Source of the DNA: JALYUA01 sp039933215
GTDB lineage: Bacteria > Acidobacteriota > Thermoanaerobaculia > UBA5066 > Gp7-AA6
Length of the DNA stretch: 28,820 nt
Direction of reading: 5' to 3'
Assembly: GCA_039933215.1 (NCBI GenBank)
Contig: JBDTOO010000047.1
Span: forward strand, 1-28,820
Translations under genes and position numbers: made by a program
Shown here: positions 1 through 6,924 of the stretch, in pieces
How positions within the stretch are numbered: position 1 is the stretch's first letter
How the letters are laid out: each line of letters opens with the position of its first letter
Notes under the pieces: model-generated
Database searches by the model: none
Told to the model about the DNA's origin: nothing
What the model saw: only the letters and a program-made list of their open reading frames with translations

Positions 1-1601
1 TCGTCATCCGGCGCACGCAGTTCGACCTGAAGAAGGCGGAGGAGCGCGCGCACCTCCTGCGCGGCCTCGCGCTCGCGCTCGCCAGCATCGACAAGGTCAT
101 CGCGATCATCCGCGCCTCGAAGGATCCGAAGGAAGCCAAGGACCGGTTGGTCGCCGAGATCTCGATGACGCGCGCCGGGCTCGAGAAGTTCATCGGCGAG
201 CCCCTGGGCGACAGCTCGGCGAAGAAGGCCGACAAGGACGTCATCCGGCTGGACGACCTGCAGGCGCAGGCGATCCTCGACATGCGGCTGCAGCGGCTCA
301 CGGGCCTGGAGCGCGAGAAGATCGTCGCGGAGTTCAAGGAAGTCCTCGCCCTGATCTCGAAGCTGCGCGAGATCCTCGGCTCGGAGAAGCTCGTCCTCGA
401 CATCATCGTGAGCGAGCTTCAGGACGTGAAGAAGCAGTTCGGCGACGAGCGGCGGACGCAGATCGTGGCCGAGGCCTCCGACATCGACATCGAGGACCTC
501 ATCGTCGAAGAAGACATGGTGATCACCGTGTCGCGTGGCGGCTACATCAAGCGCTCTCCCCTGTCGCTCTACCGGGCGCAGCGCCGCGGCGGCAAGGGCC
601 GCATCGGGGCGACGACCAAGGAAGAGGACGTCGTCGAGCACCTGTTCGTCGCGTCGACGCACGCCTTCATCCTCGCGTTCTCCAACAAGGGGCGCATGCA
701 CTGGATCAAGGTGTACGACCTGCCGTCGCTCGGCCCCGCGACGCGCGGCAAGGCGATCGTGAATCTCCTGAACCTCGAGCCGAACGAGCGGATCGTCGCC
801 CTGGCGTCGACGAAGGATTTTCCCGAGGACCGGTTCCTCGTCTTCGCGACCAAGCGCGGGCTCATCAAAAAGACCGCGCTCTCTGCGTACTCCAACGTCC
901 GCTCCGGCGGCATCATCGCGATCAACATCGAGAAGGACGACGAGCTCCTCTCGGTGCGCATCACCGACGGCAGCCGCCAGATCTTCATCGGCACGCGGCT
1001 CGGGCAGGGCATTCGGTTCTCCGAGAAGGACGTCCGCCCCATGGGCCGCGATACGACGGGCGTCTGGGGCATTTCCCTGCGGGACAAGGACTACGTCGTC
1101 GAGATGGACGTCGTCGAGGAGACGGGCCACCTCCTGACGGTCACCGAAAAAGGCTACGGCAAGCGGTCCGAAGCCTCGGAGTACCGGTTCCAGGGCCGCG
1201 GCGGATCGGGCGTCATCAACATCAAGGTCACCGAGAAGAATGGCGCCGTGAGCGGCATCAAGTCGGTCTCCGACGCCGACCAGCTTCTCCTGATCACCCA
1301 GAGCGGCATGTTGATCCGCTTCAAGGTCCGGGACATCCGGGAGACCGGCCGTGCCGCGCAGGGCGTCCGGCTCATCAATCTCGACGAGGGGGACTGCGTC
1401 GTCGCGGTCGCCAAGCTCGCCGAACCCGAGGAGACCGAGGAGGAGGCCCAGCCCGAGCTGCCCGTCGATCCTCCGGCGAAGACCCCGGCCGGGCCGGCGC
1501 CCCGGAAGACCCCCGGCCGCGGCCAGGGTGCGAAGGACGAGGGGGGCGGCTCGTTCTTGAACGAGGAAGCGGACGAGGATGAGGAGGACGACGAGGCATG
1601 A
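1..1601 (+). CDS. gyrA: DNA gyrase subunit A, C-terminal part (5' end outside window)
   Basis: The frame is open from base 3 with no start, so the breakage-reunion head lies upstream of the window. The first ~130 residues are the end of the coiled-coil/connecting region, with the typical RRTQFDLKKAEERAH stretch. After that comes the beta-pinwheel DNA-wrapping domain with six recognisable blades (YIKRSPLSLY, MHWIKVYDLP, LIKKTALSAY, GIRFSEKDVRP, YGKRSEASEY, LIRFKVRDIRE). The GyrA box QRRGGKG is intact at 579-599. That box distinguishes GyrA from ParC and is needed for DNA wrapping and negative supercoiling in known gyrases. The protein ends in a Pro/Ala/Lys linker followed by a strongly acidic tail (EEADEDEEDDEA). 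Acidic tails of this kind modulate supercoiling in other GyrAs; that role here is inferred. The stop TGA is at 1599-1601. Confidence 0.97.
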   Translation, partial: VIRRTQFDLKKAEERAHLLRGLALALASIDKVIAIIRASKDPKEAKDRLVAEISMTRAGLEKFIGEPLGDSSAKKADKDVIRLDDLQAQAILDMRLQRLTGLEREKIVAEFKEVLALISKLREILGSEKLVLDIIVSELQDVKKQFGDERRTQIVAEASDIDIEDLIVEEDMVITVSRGGYIKRSPLSLYRAQRRGGKGRIGATTKEEDVVEHLFVASTHAFILAFSNKGRMHWIKVYDLPSLGPATRGKAIVNLLNLEPNERIVALASTKDFPEDRFLVFATKRGLIKKTALSAYSNVRSGGIIAINIEKDDELLSVRITDGSRQIFIGTRLGQGIRFSEKDVRPMGRDTTGVWGISLRDKDYVVEMDVVEETGHLLTVTEKGYGKRSEASEYRFQGRGGSGVINIKVTEKNGAVSGIKSVSDADQLLLITQSGMLIRFKVRDIRETGRAAQGVRLINLDEGDCVVAVAKLAEPEETEEEAQPELPVDPPAKTPAGPAPRKTPGRGQGAKDEGGGSFLNEEADEDEEDDEA

Positions 1602-1678
1602 CGCGCCTTCGCTGAGCCCGTAAACCGCCTGGTCCGCGCGTGGCGGGCCGCGGCCGCCCCGGCGGTCCTCCCGCCGTA

Positions 1679-1684
1679 TAGAAT
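1679..1684 (+). promoter_or_regulatory. Probable -10 box (TAGAAT) of the transaldolase-like gene
   Basis: TAGAAT, inside TATAGAAT, ends 9 nt before the ATG at 1694. The 9 nt between are C-rich with no Shine-Dalgarno sequence. Transcription starting about 7 nt downstream of the box would give an almost leaderless mRNA. The same TAGAAT-CCC arrangement precedes the genes at 18486 and 21874. No convincing -35 box is visible. Confidence 0.55.
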
Positions 1685-1693
1685 CCCCCGCTC

Positions 1694-2323
1694 ATGCGTT
1701 TCTTTCTGGACAGCGCGAGCGCCGAAGACGCCAAGAAGGTCCGTGATTGGGGCCTTCTGGACGGCGTCTGGCTTTCGACGGCCGCTGCCGAAGCCGCGGG
1801 CGTCGACTATCGGCGCGCCGTCCGCGATCTGTCCGCGCTGACCGACGGGCCGGTCTGTGTGGAGCCGGGATCGGGAGACGCGAAGGGGATGTACAAGGAC
1901 GCCCGCGAGCTCGCCAAGCTCGGCAAGGACATCGTGATCCGGCTTCCGGTCGCGCCCTCCGGGATGCGGGTCGCCCGCCTTCTCGCCGACGACCAGGTCG
2001 CGATCTGCGCTTCCGGCTGCCACTCGGCAGCCCAGGCGCTCCTGGCGGCGAAGGCGAACGTCAGCTACGTGGCGCCCGCCGTGGGCCCGCTCGACGAGCT
2101 GGGCTCGATCGGCATGGACTTGGTCGAGCAGATCATCCGCATCTACGACAACTACGGTTTCCAGACCCAGATCCTCGTCTCGGACGTCCGCAACCCGGTC
2201 CACGTCCTGGATGCCGCCCTGATGGGCGCGGACGCCGCCACGATGCCCGCGACGGTCCTGGAGCAGCTCTACCGCCACCCTCTGACGGACGGGCTCCTGG
2301 CGGGCCGCCGGGAGGCTCCGTGA
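1694..2323 (+). CDS. Transaldolase/fructose-6-phosphate aldolase-fold protein, probably catalytically altered
   Basis: A 209-residue protein of the small transaldolase (FSA/TalC-like) family. Family landmarks present are FLDSA at the N terminus (Asp6), the DGV turn, QALLAAKA, YVAPAVGPLDELG, IYDNYGFQTQILVSDVRNP and LEQLYRHPLTD. Family members normally carry a Schiff-base Lys in VVKIP; here the matching strand reads DIVIRLPV, with Arg83 (codon CGG at 1940-1942). The TTNPT active-site loop reads WLSTAA, and the strand TNVTLIFS reads ICASGCHS. The fold should therefore be kept, but dihydroxyacetone-type aldol or transaldol chemistry through an imine is unlikely. A regulatory, sugar-phosphate-binding or new catalytic role is possible. 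It overlaps the next gene by 4 bp and is preceded by a close -10 box. Confidence 0.85.
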   Translation: MRFFLDSASAEDAKKVRDWGLLDGVWLSTAAAEAAGVDYRRAVRDLSALTDGPVCVEPGSGDAKGMYKDARELAKLGKDIVIRLPVAPSGMRVARLLADDQVAICASGCHSAAQALLAAKANVSYVAPAVGPLDELGSIGMDLVEQIIRIYDNYGFQTQILVSDVRNPVHVLDAALMGADAATMPATVLEQLYRHPLTDGLLAGRREAP

Positions 2324-2586
2324 AGGTTTCCGCCGATCGGATCCTGTACCTCTCGCGGATCGTCTCGCGCAAGCTCAAGGACAACATGAACCTGATCCAG
2401 AAGAGCGACGACGAGACGGTGCGCCGCGCGGTCACCCGCGTCCTGACGGAGACCTACAAGGAGCTCGACGCGATCGAAGCCAGGGTCCAGGCGAATCTCG
2501 CCAAGCGCAAGAACGTGGACCTCCGCGACCAGGAGTTCCAGTTCGCCCGCGGCCTCGAAGACGAGCTCCGCAAGCACGGGGCGTAG
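2320..2586 (+). CDS. DUF507 family small protein
   Basis: Starts at GTG 2320, which overlaps the stop of the transaldolase-like gene (GTGA), so the two are translationally coupled. The 88-residue product is mostly charged and predicted helical: it begins VKVSADRILYLSRIV and ends ARGLEDELRKHGA. The layout (K/R-x-S-D/A-R-I-x-x-L at the start, a central DDETVRRAV helix, and a closing E-D-E-L-R-K-H-G) resembles DUF507, a family of ~90-residue proteins of unknown function found in delta-proteobacteria, Acidobacteria and relatives. No signal peptide, membrane segment or Cys/His metal site is visible. The function is unknown. Assignment is by eye. Confidence 0.7.
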   Translation: MKVSADRILYLSRIVSRKLKDNMNLIQKSDDETVRRAVTRVLTETYKELDAIEARVQANLAKRKNVDLRDQEFQFARGLEDELRKHGA

Positions 2587-2753
2587 GACCGTCGGCTTCG
2601 CTTCGCTGCGCTTCCCGCCGCGCGAGGCTCCGCCCTCCGCGACGCTCGGCAGACTCCTCACGCGGCGAGCGGATGGGACAGCGGGGCGGCAAGCGGCCGG
2701 CACGCTCTTGATCCAGGGACCCTCTTCTTTCACCTCTTCCCGGGATTATGAAA

Positions 2754-2785
2754 CGCGCCTGGAGGGCGCGCTGTCCCAAGGGGAC
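2754..2785. other. Two adjacent short hairpins
   Basis: CGCGCC (2754-2759) pairs with GGCGCG (2765-2770) across a 5-nt loop, and GTCCC (2773-2777) pairs with GGGAC (2781-2785) across a 3-nt loop. They are followed by the near-palindrome GCAGTGCTGC (2791-2800) and then AT-rich DNA. No clean T-tract follows immediately, so this is at best a weak terminator for the upstream genes; a remnant of a REP-like element is an alternative. Confidence 0.35.
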
Positions 2786-2842
2786 TCTCTGCAGTGCTGC
2801 AATTTATGCCTCTTTTACCCATTAGACTCAGTACTTAACTAA

Positions 2843-2859
2843 AATATCCAGTAGATATT
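2843..2859. promoter_or_regulatory. Dyad AATATC-N5-GATATT, candidate operator
   Basis: AATATCCAGTAGATATT is a perfect 6-bp inverted repeat with a 5-bp spacer, located 70 bp before the MocR start in the AT-rich stretch. MocR/PdxR regulators bind sites close to their own promoters, often as direct repeats, so this dyad could equally be the site of another factor. The position is suggestive; the binding is inference. Confidence 0.3.
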
Positions 2860-2912
2860 CGGATCTCGATTCTCTTTGAAAAAGGGGCTTCTTGATTTCC
2901 ATGAAGTGGACG

Positions 2913-2918
2913 TACAAT
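2913..2918 (+). promoter_or_regulatory. Probable -10 box (TACAAT) of the MocR-family gene
   Basis: TACAAT ends 10 nt before the ATG at 2929, with TTGATT (2892-2897) 15 nt upstream as a possible, slightly close -35 box. No Shine-Dalgarno sequence is present in GCGCGGTC before the ATG, so the message is predicted to be leaderless or nearly so. Confidence 0.5.
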
Positions 2919-2928
2919 TGGCGCGGTC

Positions 2929-4383
2929 ATGAGCCAATCGGGTTGGGCCAATTCTGTCGCGATCGATCGCGGGTCCCGCGAGCCGCTCGGCGACCAGCTC
3001 GCGGCCGCGATCGAGGCGCGCATCGCGACGGGTCTCATCGCGTTGGGCGAGCGGCTGCCGACCACGCGCGATCTCGCCCTGCGACTTCAGATCAACCGGG
3101 GGACGGTCCAGTCGGCCTACCGACGCCTCGCCGAACGCGGGCTGGTCGAGGGACGCGTCGGCAGCGGCACGGTCGTCGCGCGCGACGCGAGCGGCGGGAT
3201 CGCTCTCCCCTTCGATCCGGCGGCGCTCCTCTCCAAGCGCGCGGCCGCGATCGCCGCGGAACCGTCGCCCGCCGGCGACACTCCCCTGCTTGCCGACTTC
3301 TCGCGGTTGACGCCCGACGAACGGTTTTTTCCGATCGAAGAGTTCACGATGACCCTGACCGCCGCGTGGAGCCGCCGGCGGGATCTCTGGCAGTACGCTC
3401 CCCCGCTCGGGCTTTCCGAGCTGCGCACCGAGATCTCGCGCCGGCTCGCCGCCTCCGGAATCGAGCGCTCGGCCGACGAGATCCTGGTCACGAGCGGCGC
3501 GCAGCAGGGGCTCGATCTCCTGTTTCGCACCTTCACGGATCCGGGCGACGCGATCGCGGTCGAGTCGCCGAGCTATTCGGGCGCCCTCGCCCTGGCGCGT
3601 TTCGCGGGCGTCGAGATGATCGAGCTTCCGATGACCGTCGACGGCCCGGACGCCTCTCCCCTCTTCGGCCGCCGCGCGAAGCTCGTCTACGTGATGCCGG
3701 AGCGCCAGAATCCGACGGGGATCACGACCCGCGGACCGCGGCGCGAGGCGATCCTGGACGCGTCGACCGCATGCGGAGCGCTCGTGATCGAGGACGGATA
3801 CGAGGAGCCGGAGTCGGGCGAGACGCCCCTCGCCGTGCTCCGGCCCGACCGGGTCGTCTGGCTGGGAACGCTTTCCAAGGACCTGGTGCCCGGCCTGCGG
3901 ATCGGGTGGATCGCCGGCCCCGCGACGGTGATCGAGCGGCTCGCGCGCGTGAAGAAGACGGCCGACTTCCAGACGCCGCTCCCGATCCAGGCGGCGGTGG
4001 CCGATTTCCTTCGCGCCGGGGCGGACCGCCTGGCGCGCAAGCGGCGCGCGCTCGAAGTCGAGGCGCGGCGGCTCTCCGCGGTGCGTTCCTTGAACGCGCA
4101 TCTCCCACATCTGACGTGGTGGGGCGGGGAAATCGGCAGCGCGCTCTTCTGGCTGCACCTTGTGCCCGGGACCTCGGGACGTGCCGTGGCCGCTGCGGCC
4201 GGCGCGCGCGGGATCGCGGTCGCCGCGGGCGCGGATTTCGATCCCAGGGGCGAAGACCGGCCCGAGCTCCGGCTCTCGATCTCGCGGGTGGACAAGAGGG
4301 ACGTGGATCGCGGCATCGCGCTCCTCGCGGAGGCGGTGCGCGCGGTCGAGGGGCGAGGCGTCTACTCGGCGCCCGTCGTCTGA
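2929..4383 (+). CDS. MocR/PdxR-family transcriptional regulator (GntR wHTH fused to class I aminotransferase fold)
   Basis: The 484 residues match the usual MocR length. Residues ~15-85 are a GntR winged helix-turn-helix (EPLGDQLAAAIEARI, LGERLPTTRDLALRL, NRGTVQSAYRRLAERGLVEGRVGSGTVV). After a short linker, residues ~105-480 form a fold-type I aminotransferase domain with YVMPERQNPTG, VIEDGYEEPES and GTLSKDLVPGLRIGW. Lys317 is the expected PLP-anchoring lysine. In this family the aminotransferase part senses PLP or an amino compound and the HTH binds DNA. PdxR, the pyridoxal-responsive member, activates pdxST. Here pdxS follows on the same strand 242 bp downstream, so a PdxR role is likely but inferred; PdxR genes are more often divergent from pdxST. 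A GabR- or TauR-like specificity remains possible. Confidence 0.9.
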   Translation: MSQSGWANSVAIDRGSREPLGDQLAAAIEARIATGLIALGERLPTTRDLALRLQINRGTVQSAYRRLAERGLVEGRVGSGTVVARDASGGIALPFDPAALLSKRAAAIAAEPSPAGDTPLLADFSRLTPDERFFPIEEFTMTLTAAWSRRRDLWQYAPPLGLSELRTEISRRLAASGIERSADEILVTSGAQQGLDLLFRTFTDPGDAIAVESPSYSGALALARFAGVEMIELPMTVDGPDASPLFGRRAKLVYVMPERQNPTGITTRGPRREAILDASTACGALVIEDGYEEPESGETPLAVLRPDRVVWLGTLSKDLVPGLRIGWIAGPATVIERLARVKKTADFQTPLPIQAAVADFLRAGADRLARKRRALEVEARRLSAVRSLNAHLPHLTWWGGEIGSALFWLHLVPGTSGRAVAAAAGARGIAVAAGADFDPRGEDRPELRLSISRVDKRDVDRGIALLAEAVRAVEGRGVYSAPVV

Positions 4384-4385
4384 GG

Positions 4386-4567
4386 GGACAGGTGACGGGT
4401 GAACGGGTGACGGGTGACAGCAGCACGGGGGACGGGGACGGGTGAGAGGGGAGAGGGGAGAGGGGAGAGGGGAGAGGGGAGAGGTGACGGGTGACAGGTG
4501 ACAGGTGACAGGTGACAGCAGAAACGGGTGACGGGTGACGGCAGAAACGGGCGACGCGTGACGGCAG
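4386..4567 (+). repeat. Heptamer tandem array A (GTGACRG / GGGAGAG units)
   Basis: About 180 bp of 7-bp units fill most of the gap between the MocR gene and pdxS. Reading forward there are GTGACGG and GTGACAG units, then one TGAGAGG and five consecutive GGAGAGG units (4443-4484), then GTGACGG followed by four GTGACAG. These are interspersed with variant spacers CAGCACGG and CAGAAACGG (the latter twice). Units are degenerate but mostly hold the 7-bp register. There is no open reading frame, no conserved 25-40 bp repeat and no inverted second half. The same GTGACAG plus CAGCAC composite occurs on the opposite strand in the array at 18201-18459. Confidence 0.9.
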
Positions 4568-4625
4568 TCCCGACCCGGAACTCCAGTTGAAACGCGAGGC
4601 TCGAAACGCGCAGAAGGGGGTAGCC

Positions 4626-5510
4626 ATGAACGAGACGGACAGTTTCCGGGTCAAGGTCGGGCTCGCGGAGATGCTGAAGGGCGGCGTCATCATGGACGTC
4701 GTCAACGCGGAGCAGGCGAAGATCGCCGAGCAGGCCGGTGCGGCGGCCGTGATGGCGCTCGAGCGGGTTCCGGCGGACATCCGGCGGGACGGGGGAGTCG
4801 CGCGCATGTCCCCCGTGTCGAAGATCCGCGAGATCCAGGCCGCCGTCTCGATCCCCGTGATGGCCAAATGCCGGATCGGGCACATCGCCGAGGCGCGGAT
4901 CCTCGAGGCCTTGAAGGTCGACTTCATCGACGAGTCCGAGGTTCTGACCCCGGCGGACGAAGAGAACCACGTCTTCAAGCGCGATTTCCGCGTGCCGTTC
5001 GTGTGCGGCTGCCGCAACCTCGGCGAAGCGCTGCGGCGCATCGGCGAAGGCGCGGCGATGATCCGGACGAAAGGGGAGGCGGGCACGGGGGACGTCGTCC
5101 ACGCCGTCAAGCACCTGCGCGAGATCGGCCGCGAGATGCGCAACCTGACTCTCATGACGAAGGACGAGCTGATGCGCGAAGCCAAGCGCCTCCAGGCCCC
5201 ATTCGAGCTCGTCGTCGGCGTCGCCGAGACCGGCCGCCTTCCCGTGCCGAATTTCGCCGCCGGAGGCATCGCGACTCCCGCCGACGCCGCGCTTTGCATG
5301 GGGCTCGGCGCCGAAGCGGTCTTCGTCGGCTCGGGCATCTTCAAGTCCGCGGATCCCGAGAACCGCGCACGGGCCATCGTCAAGGCGACGACGCACTGGC
5401 GCGACGCGGACGCTCTCGTCGAGGCGGAAGAGTCCCTGGGCGCCGGGATGAAGGGCATCGACGCGGCCAGCCTTCCCGAGGAAGCCCAGCTCCAGACACG
5501 CGGATGGTGA
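4626..5510 (+). CDS. pdxS: Pyridoxal 5'-phosphate synthase lyase subunit PdxS
   Basis: PdxS condenses ribose 5-phosphate, glyceraldehyde 3-phosphate and ammonia into PLP; the ammonia comes from PdxT. The start ATG 4626 is preceded by a GGGGG ribosome site and gives 294 residues, the same length as Bacillus PdxS. An in-frame TTG at 4587 would only add a tail with no family support. Key residues fall at the canonical numbers: Asp24 (VIMDVVN), Lys81 (PVMAK) that binds the pentose, and Lys149 (IRTKGEAGTGD) that takes over the intermediate. The family signatures ERVPADIRRDGGVARM, GHIAEA and GGIATPADAA are intact. A minor oddity is SPVSK where many PdxS have ADP before the second helix. The end overlaps the start of pdxT. 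Confidence 0.98.
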   Translation: MNETDSFRVKVGLAEMLKGGVIMDVVNAEQAKIAEQAGAAAVMALERVPADIRRDGGVARMSPVSKIREIQAAVSIPVMAKCRIGHIAEARILEALKVDFIDESEVLTPADEENHVFKRDFRVPFVCGCRNLGEALRRIGEGAAMIRTKGEAGTGDVVHAVKHLREIGREMRNLTLMTKDELMREAKRLQAPFELVVGVAETGRLPVPNFAAGGIATPADAALCMGLGAEAVFVGSGIFKSADPENRARAIVKATTHWRDADALVEAEESLGAGMKGIDAASLPEEAQLQTRGW

Positions 5511-6175
5511 TCGAGACACGGCCCCGGGAGACCGGGGCTGAGCGGTCGCCGTCTTCGCTCGGAATCGCGGTTCTCGCGCTGCAGGGCGACTTCGAGGCGC
5601 ACCGGGCCGCGCTCTCCCGGCTCGGGATTGCCTCCTTCGAGGCTCGCCGACCGCAGGAGCTCGATCGCGCCGCCGGCCTCGTGATTCCCGGCGGCGAGTC
5701 GACGACGCTCTGGAAATTCTTCGAGCTCGCTCCGTGGGAGGAGGCCATCCGACGGTTCGCGGAGAGCGGACGGCCCGTGCTCGGCACCTGCGCCGGGGCG
5801 ATTGTCCTGGCGCGCGAGGTGACGAATCCCGTTCAGAAGGGCCTCGGCGTGCTCGATCTCGCCGTCGAGCGAAACGGCTACGGCCGGCAGGTGGACTCGT
5901 TCGTCGGGGTGGTGGACGCTCCGCGGCTCGGAGGCCCGCTGCCAGCGGTCTTCATCCGTGCGCCGCGCATCCACGGCGTCGGTCCTGGGGTCGAGGTGCT
6001 CGGGACCCGCGACGGCGAGCCCGTCCTCGTCCGGCAGGGGCAGGTCGTCGCCGCCACCTTCCACCCGGAGCTGACGGACGACGGCCGCGTCCACCGGCTC
6101 GCCTTCGGAGGGAACGCGGCCGAGACTGCCGGAGAGGAAGCTCTGCCGGTCGCGGCCGGGGAGCGCGCCCGATGA
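5504..6175 (+). CDS. pdxT: Pyridoxal 5'-phosphate synthase glutaminase subunit PdxT
   Basis: Class I glutamine amidotransferase that hydrolyses glutamine and channels ammonia to PdxS. The catalytic triad is visible: Cys96 in PVLGTCAGAIVLA, and His187 and Glu189 in ATFHPEL. PdxT markers ALQGDFEAH, IPGGEST, VERNGYGRQVDSF and FIRAPRI are present. The frame can start at ATG 5504 (7-bp overlap with pdxS) or GTG 5507 (4-bp GTGA overlap); I used the ATG. Either start adds ~18 N-terminal residues ahead of the usual GIAVLALQG beginning, and a C-terminal tail rich in Ala/Glu brings it to 223 residues against ~196 in Bacillus. It sits directly after its partner and overlaps the next gene by ATGA, indicating one operon. 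Confidence 0.97.
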   Translation: MVIETRPRETGAERSPSSLGIAVLALQGDFEAHRAALSRLGIASFEARRPQELDRAAGLVIPGGESTTLWKFFELAPWEEAIRRFAESGRPVLGTCAGAIVLAREVTNPVQKGLGVLDLAVERNGYGRQVDSFVGVVDAPRLGGPLPAVFIRAPRIHGVGPGVEVLGTRDGEPVLVRQGQVVAATFHPELTDDGRVHRLAFGGNAAETAGEEALPVAAGERAR

Positions 6176-6924
6176 GCCTCGTCCTCTCCGAGGCGCGGGA
6201 CGGGGGAGTCGCGCTCCTGACGCTCGACCGCCCGCGCGCGAACGCGTTTTCTCCCGAGCTCGTCCACGACCTGTCCGCGGCGATCGGCGACCACGCCGGC
6301 GCCCGGGCGATCGTCCTCGCCTCGTCGCAGAAGATCTTCTCGGGCGGCTGGGACCTTCCCACGATCGCGCCTTTCGATCGCGCCGGCATGGCGCGTTTTC
6401 TTTCGGACTACACGGCGCTGGTCCGGCAGGTCTTCGCGCACGGGGCGCCGGTCATCGCCGCGCTCGGCGGCCACGCGATCGCCGGTGGGTTGATCCTGGC
6501 CGCCGCGGCCGACGAGCGGATCGCCGCGGAAGGGGAGACGACGCTCGGTCTTTCCGAGGTCGTCCTGGGCGTGCCGCTGCCGAGGCCGCTGTTCGAGGTC
6601 TTCCGCTTCCTGCTCGGCGATCGGGGCGCGGAGCGTCTGGCCGCCGCCGGCGAGAACCTTCCGGCGTCGCGCGCCGCCGGCATCGGCCTCGTCGACGAGA
6701 TCGTGCCCGCCGCCGATCTCCTTCCGCGGGCCCTCGACCGCGCCCGCGTTCTCGGCGAACGTCCCCGGGAGGCGCACGCCGAGATCAAGCGCCGCTCCCG
6801 CGAAGAGGCGCTCTCGCGCTTCGACGACTCGGCGGAGGGTGACCCGTTCCTGGACGTCTGGTTCGCGCCCGGGGCGCGCGCCCGCGTCGCCGCGCTCGTC
6901 GAGAAGCTGACGAAGAAGCGTTGA
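6172..6924 (+). CDS. Enoyl-CoA hydratase/isomerase (crotonase) family protein
   Basis: A 250-residue cytosolic crotonase-fold protein. The two oxyanion-hole segments are present: KIFSGGWDL (residues ~54-62) and GGHAIAGGLILAAAADERIA (~99-118). Of the two catalytic glutamates of true enoyl-CoA hydratases, the one after the GGG turn is missing (GGLILAAA), while Glu129 in TLGLSEVVLG is kept. This one-glutamate pattern, and the GLSEVVLGV wording, resemble mitochondrial-type delta3,delta2-enoyl-CoA isomerase (ECI1, GLNETQLGI) more than crotonase. Isomerase or another CoA-thioester activity is therefore more likely than hydration. It overlaps pdxT by 4 bp and the next gene by 4 bp, so it is carried in the vitamin B6 operon, but no functional link to PLP synthesis is obvious. 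Confidence 0.88.
   Translation: MSLVLSEARDGGVALLTLDRPRANAFSPELVHDLSAAIGDHAGARAIVLASSQKIFSGGWDLPTIAPFDRAGMARFLSDYTALVRQVFAHGAPVIAALGGHAIAGGLILAAAADERIAAEGETTLGLSEVVLGVPLPRPLFEVFRFLLGDRGAERLAAAGENLPASRAAGIGLVDEIVPAADLLPRALDRARVLGERPREAHAEIKRRSREEALSRFDDSAEGDPFLDVWFAPGARARVAALVEKLTKKR

Larger units (their letters stand above)
2587..2928. other. Intergenic region with GC-to-AT switch ahead of the MocR gene
   Basis: This is a 342-bp gap with no convincing gene. The first ~200 bp are G+C-rich like the rest of the window. From about 2800 to 2920 the sequence becomes strikingly AT-rich; I count 19 G/C in the 60 bases 2821-2880. The switch is marked by two adjacent hairpins (2754-2785), and the AT-rich part contains a 6-bp dyad (2843-2859) and a -10-like box (2913-2918). 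Open frames on both strands here are shadows. The most likely role is termination of the gyrA-DUF507 side and control of the MocR gene. Confidence 0.6.

Noticed and set aside
1694..2323. Functional fructose-6-phosphate aldolase
   Set aside because: The Schiff-base Lys is replaced by Arg83 and neighbouring active-site loops are altered, so I call only the fold.
2587..2928. tRNA or small RNA gene in the gap before the MocR gene
   Set aside because: The hairpins do not form a cloverleaf, there is no T-loop sequence, and no clean promoter-terminator pair.
4587..4625. Longer PdxS from TTG 4587
   Set aside because: ATG 4626 has a ribosome site and places Asp24, Lys81 and Lys149 at canonical numbers.
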